This document shows positions 18,682 through 23,997 of a stretch of 23,997 bases of DNA, one piece after another. Every line of letters starts with the position of its first letter. The first letter of the stretch is position 1. Source of the DNA: Haplomitrium mnioides (taxonomy: Eukaryota > Marchantiophyta > Haplomitriopsida > Calobryales); NCBI GenBank assembly GCA_049999725.1, contig JBNGIS010036583.1, positions 1 through 23,997 of the forward strand. The letters are read 5' to 3'. The position numbers and the translations under genes are program-made. The notes beneath the pieces are model-generated. The model saw only the letters and a list, made by a program, of their open reading frames with translations. It searched no databases and was not told where the DNA came from.

Positions 18682-19750
18682 ACAAAATCAACATGTCTAA
18701 TTGAAGGTAGAGATCTATAGAATCAAGAGAGAACCGTCTATTTTCAGTAGTCAATGAATTTTTGTGATCTATGGTTGAGACACTTTTACTTGGGAGACGA
18801 AATGTGATCACGACAAGGAGTTCAGCATGCACTATGTGAGGTTTTGAGTTAAGAGCAAGAGAGAGAGGCTAGAGAGGAGTGCATGTGCATGAGGGCACAC
18901 TAGATATTGCAGATTGAAGGTTGAAGAGTTACTTGCAGATTGAGTGGACTAGTTTGCATCAAGATTTTATGCTCGAGTTTTAAGAACCGAACAGCAGTAG
19001 GTGGATCAATCATCCAAGGGGTGCTTCAAGCTTCAAGATAAATCTTTCTAGAGAATCCATATAGGTTGGCCTTCACTTCAGATCACAAGGTAAGTAGAAG
19101 AGCTTGCTTGTGTTTCTTTTGGTTGTTTGAGATCAAGGCAAGCAATGGCAGCCCGAGGCCAATCCTTGATACAAGAGTGAGCTTGGTGAGGATTTAGGTG
19201 TGAATTCAAAGTGTCTTGCATGAAAGATCAGTGTATCATCTCTTTCAAGTGGGTGTCAATTCCAACAATAGCTATACATGTTTGACAGAGCAAACTCAAC
19301 AAGGTGTTTGGTTGATATCTAAAGTGTGGAGTGAGGTCCTCTAGCCATGAGAGCTATTTTCTAGTTGTGGAAGTAAAATTTACAACTTCCTTGTCATGTG
19401 GATGTGAAACATTGATAACCTTCCGACGGTAGAAGCAAAACTATCTAGCTTACACTATATTTGCTTGTAGACTCTTGGCTGACTTGTGAGGGGGTGTGTC
19501 GTGTCCAGTGTGTGTTGCTAGTGTATTTGTGTGTTGGAGGAGACAATGTGTGGGTGTATTTCAGTTGGTACCAATAAAGGCGATCATAGTGTTCATTGCT
19601 TTAGAAGAGAAAAGAGAGATTAATGGTAGCTAGGTGCAAAGTCCCTTCATTGAGAGAACCTTGTGTGCAATCAACCCTTTCTGGTTGTGCTTGTGCTATA
19701 AAGAGGTGTTAAGAAAGGAAGGTGAGGGTTGACATAACTAAAAGCTTTGG
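18682..19750. other. Region upstream of the plus-strand gag, no gene
   Basis: No coding sequence is recognised. It should contain the leader and possibly the 5' LTR of the plus-strand element. Candidate signals are weak: CCAATAAAGG near 19570 resembles a polyadenylation signal, and GGGGGTGTGTCGTGTCC lies near 19491. I could not find a clear primer site. Confidence 0.3.
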
Positions 19751-19839
19751 AAAACATGGTGGAACACACTAATTCTTTTTGCAGTAGGAACTAGGGAGCC
19801 ACTAGGCACTAGCTAAAAAGGGACTGACTTTAAGTAAGT

Positions 19840-20356
19840 TGGACAAGATTGCACAACGGGTGGAAACACTGATTGCAGCTCTAGAACCTCCTCGAATAGC
19901 TTAGCAAGGCCATGTGGCCCAATGGGCCAAAATCAAGTATAAGACATTTAGAGGATCAATAAGGGAGGATCCTAGCAAAGTTTGAAGGAACTACACAAGC
20001 CAATAGAGAGAGCAACATTAAGACAAACATTGCTTGGTCTCGCGAAAGGAGAAGCACGACCTTGGTTTGTAGCACTTCCTGAACCAAGCAAGCATGATTG
20101 AGAGAATTTTCAAACAACCTATTTGAAGGAGTTTAGGAAAATTGGGGGAGAGATATAGGCACTCATTAAGATTGGGCAAATGGTCATAAAGAAGGAAAAA
20201 TCTATGAGGAAATTTATGCAGCTATTCTAGCAGATGGCACAGAGAATTGTTCCACCATTGATGAATGGAATGCTAACATCTTGGCTTGTTTCGGCTCTTC
20301 CAAGGAATGTAGCCATGTAGGTGGTGCATGTATAGCCATCCAATCTAGAGGCAGAA
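19840..20356 (+). pseudogene. gag: Gag capsid region, plus-strand element
   Basis: After a coiled-coil-like start (LDKIAQRVETLIAALEPP), the frame reads KIKYKTFRGSIREDPSKV. It shifts by one base, then gives RQTLLGLAKGEARPWF, NFQTTYLKEFRKIG, KSMRKFMQLF and VPPLMNGMLTSWLVSALP. This is the order of the retrotransposon gag domain, with A-x-x-W, F-x-x-x-F and the late helix. Stops are TGA in KHD-*-ENF (Trp expected), TAG in EI-*-ALI and TAG in LF-*-QMAQ (Gln expected), plus TAG twice near 20320. The true start codon is not determinable; an ATG at 19757 is in a broken frame. Confidence 0.75.
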
Positions 20357-20930
20357 ATGGAAGAGGCTTATTCATATGCAAAAGCCTCAGTAATCAGCTC
20401 CAAGAAGAAATCTAAAATGAGGTATGACTCAAATTATTCCACCGACAGTTCTGAGGAGGGATCGAGTTCAGACCCCAAGTTAAGTTCAAGTTTTGAATTG
20501 GATAGTGACTCAAATTCTAGCGGTGATTCCAATTTAGAGGGAGACAAGCATCAGCATAAGAGAAAGAACAATGAGTCACGCAAGAAAAGGAGAGAAGAAA
20601 GAAAAAAAAAGACAAAAAAGAGGTATGACAAGCGGAATTAGTCCAAGGAGAGGAGATCACATAGAATCTCAAAAAAAGACACTGGGAAAGAGCCCAGTTG
20701 GAGGAGAGGGGGTAAAGACCCTATGGAGGAGATTAATGCAAAGCTACAGGCAACGACGATCCATTTTGTAGGCCTGAACCCAAAGGGCATGAGAGTTGTT
20801 GTCAAGACGAGCCCATGTTTGGTGTGTGAAGTGAGGAAAGTATGGGCACTCACCGCAAGAATGCCCAGTAGCAAGTGCTCCTACGCACTACGTCAGAGAG
20901 GAAGTGGAGTATGTGGAGGACAAAGCTCTT
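20357..20930 (+). pseudogene. gag: Gag linker: Ser/Asp-rich then Lys/Arg-rich
   Basis: Continues the capsid frame with EEAYSYAKAS, then about 45 residues rich in Ser, Asp and Glu (STDSSEEGSSSD), then a Lys/Arg/Glu block (KKRREERKKKTKKRYDKRN) to TAG 20639-20641. The following open pieces (MEEINAKLQATTI at 20723) are in other frames. Charged low-complexity linkers between capsid and zinc knuckles are usual in gag; the highly basic block probably binds nucleic acid. Without the capsid before it and knuckles after it this could be mistaken for a host nuclear protein. Confidence 0.6.
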
Positions 20931-21061
20931 GAACCAGTATATCAATTTGCCAATGCACCAAGGAGTAGTGTAGGCAGATTAGTGAACATAGTGCCTGGCC
21001 AAGCAGCTCCATGAGGGCAGCCAAGACCAGATCTAGGTATGGTAGGTTGCAGATTATGGTG

Positions 21062-21187
21062 TGCTGGAATTGTGGATAGCCAGGACATATTTCACACAAT
21101 TGCCTAGAACCCAGAAAGCAAAGGTGTGGTGTACTTGCCTTGTTTTGTGGTGCATGCAAGAAAAAGGGACACATCATTAACAATTGT
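21062..21187 (+). pseudogene. gag: Two CCHC zinc knuckles of nucleocapsid, plus-strand element
   Basis: Knuckle 1 (21062-21103) reads CWNCG-*-PGHISHNC, with a TAG in place of the usual Gln or Lys. Knuckle 2 (21146-21187) reads CGACKKKGHIINNC. Both have exact CX2CX4HX4C spacing and lie in the same frame, 14 residues apart. Apart from the single stop, all eight zinc ligands survive. In an intact element this domain packages genomic RNA. Confidence 0.88.
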
Positions 21188-21331
21188 CTACACATGAGAA
21201 AGCTAGAAGCACCCTCAAATTCTACCCAGTAAGGACAAGCCCAACCATCAGTCAAGATTGTAGCAACCACATGGGAGCATGGGTCGGAGTTACTTGGCAT
21301 AGAAACAACAACCAAAGAGGGCTGTTATAGG

Positions 21332-21604
21332 GTGGTTACAAGGCCAGAAACAAAGAAGGAGAAGAAGATATGCAAACAAGTCCAGAAAAATGACAAACAG
21401 ATTGCCAATATCATCCCTACCGAGGAGGACTCAGATTACGACAAGGAGCACCCTAAGGTGTTCTACCTACTGAAGCTCCGGAAGCAGCTCGAGGTCTTAG
21501 ACATTGCGGAAGCCCAACAAGTTGCAAACAAAACTTTGCGAGAGATCAGCAGGAAACAAGATGTAGGAAATCAAGTGGAACCGATGAACACAGCAAATCA
21601 GTAA
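21332..21604 (+). pseudogene. Gag-pro linker, plus-strand element
   Basis: An open frame rich in Lys, Glu and Gln (TKKEKKICKQVQKNDKQ, then EEDSDYDKEHPKVF). No domain is recognised. It lies between the second knuckle and the gag-pro junction segment VIATKEQLIKYNLMYQRQLK at about 21662-21721. Probably predicted coil and spacer in the polyprotein. Confidence 0.45.
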
Positions 21605-21819
21605 CTAAGGGAACTAGTTAGCAACCCTTACAACGTTCAGAGGGATGTCAAGGATTGCCCTGTCATAGCCACAAAAGAGCAATTGATTAAGTACAACCTA
21701 ATGTATCAAAGGCAGCTCAAGGAGTTGCTAATAGAGCCTAGAAGGAGGAGAAGCTCATTGTTGTGGGTACCACTGGAGACCTGCAAATGGTTTGCAAAGA
21801 CAAGAAGGCAGCATAGATA

Positions 21820-22455
21820 AACATCTAGATTGCAAGATGCATATTGTTCTTGGTCCCAGTGGATGGTGGGGCATAGGTTGACATCATGGTTGAGGACACT
21901 GCCTATCGGTTGGGTTTTGGAACCTTTCAGCTCATAGAAAAGATTATGCGATTGGCCGACGGGTCCAGGGTCAAACCATTGGGTGCCTTGTTGCATATCA
22001 CGACTAAGATTGGGAGAAAGGAGTTCTCCCTAAGCTACCTAGTGATGACACCAACTCGAATATCACCGTACCCTATTTTGATAGACAGAACTTGGTTGTA
22101 TGGAGCTAAAGTGATGCACAACTGGGGCGATTCCACCTTAGTATTCAAACCATCAAGAACTGCCCTCCATTATGAGTCGGTGGTGCATGAAGGAGAAACC
22201 ACATAGGACCAAGAGTACGACACTGATTGGTCGGTGGAAGAAGAATCCTATAGGGTCCAATTGGTCAACAACATGACATAGGCATAACTGTATGAGAGGC
22301 AGGATGCAATAGTGAATCAGGTAGAGACATCCATGTTTTGGACGGGAGAGATAGAAGAGGAGGGCAAATTAGCACCAACCCACCTTAAACCTGACCTAAA
22401 AAGGGAGTCTAAGGCAATAGACTCCACCTTAATGAGGACCATTGGGGATTGCTAA
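21820..22455 (+). pseudogene. pro: Retropepsin-like domain with DGG motif, plus-strand element
   Basis: The frame reads IARCILFLVPVDGGA-*-VDIMVEDTAYRLG, then RLADGSRVKPLGAL, and ISPYPILIDRTWLYGAKVMH, matching the retropepsin order of active-site loop, flap region and I-L-(I/G)-x-x-W-L helix. The active-site triad is D-G-G rather than D-(T/S)-G, a variant seen in some plant gypsy proteases. The stop in the loop is TAG at about 21877. The frame is open from 21886 to 22203, then goes on through four TAG/TAA stops with acidic content (EYDTDWSVEEES) to the double stop at 22450-22455. Confidence 0.7.
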
Positions 22456-23440
22456 TAGTAGAAAGTTGAAGGGCAGCCACCTTGTCGTAAAAGTGGTGAA
22501 CCTGAAACACTTAGTTCAACCCTCTTTCCAAGTTCTTTTGCTCAGGTAGGTAGAAAAAGTATGTAAAGAAAGACCAAATCTGGTTGCAAATCAATCACTT
22601 CATCAAATCAGCCCCCTCTCTTCCCGAATGGGATTTCAAGTTCTCAATTTCGGATCTCAGAACCCTTATGCGGATGAAATCAAAGACGCCAAACTACTTT
22701 TAAGAAGACACATCGGGTCAATCTAAAACCACTTGAAATGGCAATAAATAACCCTTTCGACGTCATTTTCAAACTAGAAGGTGGATCGTCTCATTGACCT
22801 TTGACTTATCTGCTTCGTTGACTATCCCACTACACAACAACTTAGCTAACATCACTTGACAACTCTCAAGCAATCAACATTCAGAGCATACTTTGATGTT
22901 TCGCTGCCCGACAATGTTTTCCAGCCAGAAAGTTTGACTGTCAACTTGATGGATATAATCAAACCGCATGAATCTATTAGATTCCTTCCAACATAAATTT
23001 TCAAATTATATCTCTTCTCTTTTGCGACTCACCAAAGCTTGACACGCGTTGCATGTAGAAATTTGGCAGCCTTTTCCCACAACTTTGGAACCCCCTAACT
23101 CTCACTTCGCTTTCAATCTCTCCTTCTTTTTTCCTCTCTAAACACTTCTTTTGAGCTGAACAAGATTATTACAATCTTAATGACTTGCGTGACTAGCTTG
23201 AATATCTAGAAGAATGAAATCAAATTTTAATAGGACTTGGAACATCATAAAGTTGCCCAACTTCCCCTCCTCCCAATGAGCGGCTAATCAAGAGTTCTCT
23301 CCCTCTTCTAAATTTCCAAGATCTGCATACATTCTTGTTAGCCGGTAGTTTGGAGCACTAAGGCTGAACGCACGAAATCGGAAGCACCATTGGCCACATT
23401 GTTCCCTTTGCAAGTGTGAAGGCCCTCAAGAACAGCTGAT
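22456..23440. other. Region without recognisable genes
   Basis: No open frame of note on either strand and no retroelement domain seen. One frame has FDVIFKLEGGSSH near 22760, not assigned. Pyrimidine-rich sequence (CTCTCCTTCTTTTTTCCTCTC at 23119, written here in part) occurs before the GC-rich block; it could be promoter or 5' untranslated sequence for what follows. Confidence 0.35.
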
Positions 23441-23470
23441 TACCTCAAACAACTATTAAGAGCAGGGTGC

Positions 23471-23730
23471 ATGAGTCCTGGGAGGGAAACAGGACCATGG
23501 CGGAGGAGGAAGAAGAAGGGATCAGCAACAAGGAAGCCCGAAGGCACTCCGAAGGAAGGCAGATCGCGGGTGTCCTGCAGCGGCCACAAAACTGGGAAAC
23601 AAGCATCAGGAGCTGACAAGGAGGAGGTGAGATCTTCACGAGGGCGAGCAAGGCCAGGGAAGAGGGACGCCTCAATCCCGCAAGCAAGAGCGAGCCCTGC
23701 AGAGGCCGATCGAACGATCCATCCGAGTCG
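23471..23730 (+). CDS. Possible first exon of an unidentified protein, GC-rich
   Basis: The frame opens with ATG 23471 (MSPGRETGPWRRRKKKG) and runs about 87 codons of very basic, Gly/Arg/Lys-rich protein, with no recognisable domain. The frame stop TAA at 23732-23734 is part of TCG|GTAAGTCC, a near-perfect plant splice donor, so splicing after 23730 would remove the stop and leave the frame open to the next exon. The block is strikingly rich in G+C and CpG compared with the rest of the window, which argues for a different origin or for gene-associated, less decayed sequence. GC-rich DNA also gives long open frames by chance (the opposite strand is open for 157 codons), so this is tentative. 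Confidence 0.3.
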
Positions 23731-23777
23731 GTAAGTCCTAAGGAAAGAGTGAAGCCCCCAAGAGGTCCCACGAGATT

Positions 23778-23830
23778 CCACGGAAACGTGGCGTCTCCAG
23801 AGCCATCGCGGGATTCCACGGACTACGTGG
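23778..23830 (+). promoter_or_regulatory. Two CCACG/CGTGG inverted repeats containing ACGTGGC
   Basis: CCACGGAAACGTGG (23778-23791) and CCACGGACTACGTGG (23816-23830) are short perfect-arm inverted repeats inside a direct repeat starting GATTCCACGGA. Each ends in ACGTGGC, the core of plant ABA-response elements bound by bZIP factors. Position relative to a promoter is unknown; GC-rich context makes chance more likely. Confidence 0.3.
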
Positions 23831-23997
23831 CAGCACCAGGATGCCCGCGGGTTTGCGGACAAGCGCCTCCCTAAGTGGGGAGCCCGGTTAAGAAGGATCC
23901 GCGAGGAACCCAACAGGGGAGGAAGGAAAGGGGCCCGAAACAGCGAGTTATCGCGGGCCTGGCCGAAGGAAGATGGGAGGAGTGTCGTAAGGGCGAT

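Larger units (their letters stand above)
19840..22455 (+). mobile_element. Decayed Ty3/gypsy-type gag-pro region, plus strand, without RT
   Basis: Capsid, acidic/basic linker, two zinc knuckles, a gag-pro junction and a retropepsin-like domain follow each other on the plus strand over about 2.6 kb. After the protease an acidic tail continues to the double stop at 22450-22455, where RT should follow but does not. Either the element was deleted here or the sequence after 22455 is a later insertion. It is a different element from the minus-strand one: its knuckle number and protease motif differ. Confidence 0.75.

Noticed and set aside
20893-21315. 140-codon minus-strand open frame
   Set aside because: It is antisense to the two zinc knuckles of the plus-strand gag, which are far better supported.
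23440-23913. 157-codon minus-strand open frame in the GC-rich block
   Set aside because: GC-rich DNA has few stops; several frames are open at once and this one has no motif. I kept only the plus frame because of the splice donor, and at low confidence.
1-23997. tRNA, rRNA, CRISPR or bacterial operon features
   Set aside because: Nothing of the kind was seen; the content is plant-type retroelement and repeat sequence.

Overview
The window looks like repeat-dominated nuclear DNA of a land plant. It is AT-rich for most of its length and carries several decayed Ty3/gypsy LTR retrotransposons, one with a C-terminal chromodomain. It also carries remnants of a large eukaryotic gene whose core resembles DUF7869-type proteins. 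There is one 100-base assembly gap (257-356). I see no intact host gene, no tRNA or rRNA, and nothing prokaryotic. The lineage cannot be fixed from sequence alone. A large-genome plant such as a gymnosperm, fern or bryophyte is my guess.

Layout, left to right. (1) 1-10780 holds AT-rich, plus-oriented sequence that I read as a head-to-tail array of related units. Four places (162-195, 2605-2639, 9509-9542, 10750-10780) carry the same ~34-base core built around TTCAAAGTAGCGG. Similarity stops just after the core each time, so it behaves like a common right-hand terminus. Two units, copy A (583-2639) and copy B (7467-9542), are about 2 kb direct repeats. Both begin with the C-terminal coding part of the same gene. 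Copy B also retains a central DUF7869-like part at 2829-3562. (2) Copy B is split by a chromodomain-bearing Ty3/gypsy element (3563-7466). It lacks its 5' LTR and most of gag, but keeps PR-RT-RNaseH-IN-chromodomain order, a polypurine tract and a 390-base 3' LTR. (3) The right end of the array at 10780/10781 abuts a minus-strand gypsy reverse transcriptase in mid-domain. Its remains run rightward: RT, PR, a zinc knuckle, capsid and a possible initiator-Met tRNA primer site near 18331-18343. (4) A third retroelement on the plus strand keeps gag, two CCHC knuckles and a protease (about 19840-22455), with no RT after it. (5) From about 23440 the composition changes abruptly to GC- and CpG-rich, with a short open frame ending at a consensus splice donor and two short CCACG/CGTGG inverted repeats.

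The order of events follows from the nesting. The minus-strand gypsy element is oldest here. The DUF7869-gene array interrupted it, and the chromodomain element then inserted into copy B. All the coding remains are dead. Many of the stops are the kind expected from C-to-T decay of methylated DNA, and the two paralogous copies confirm this directly at two codons. The most novel material is the DUF7869 gene unit: a repeated, transposon-like unit with a conserved right terminus and a D...D...D-like constellation in its core domain.
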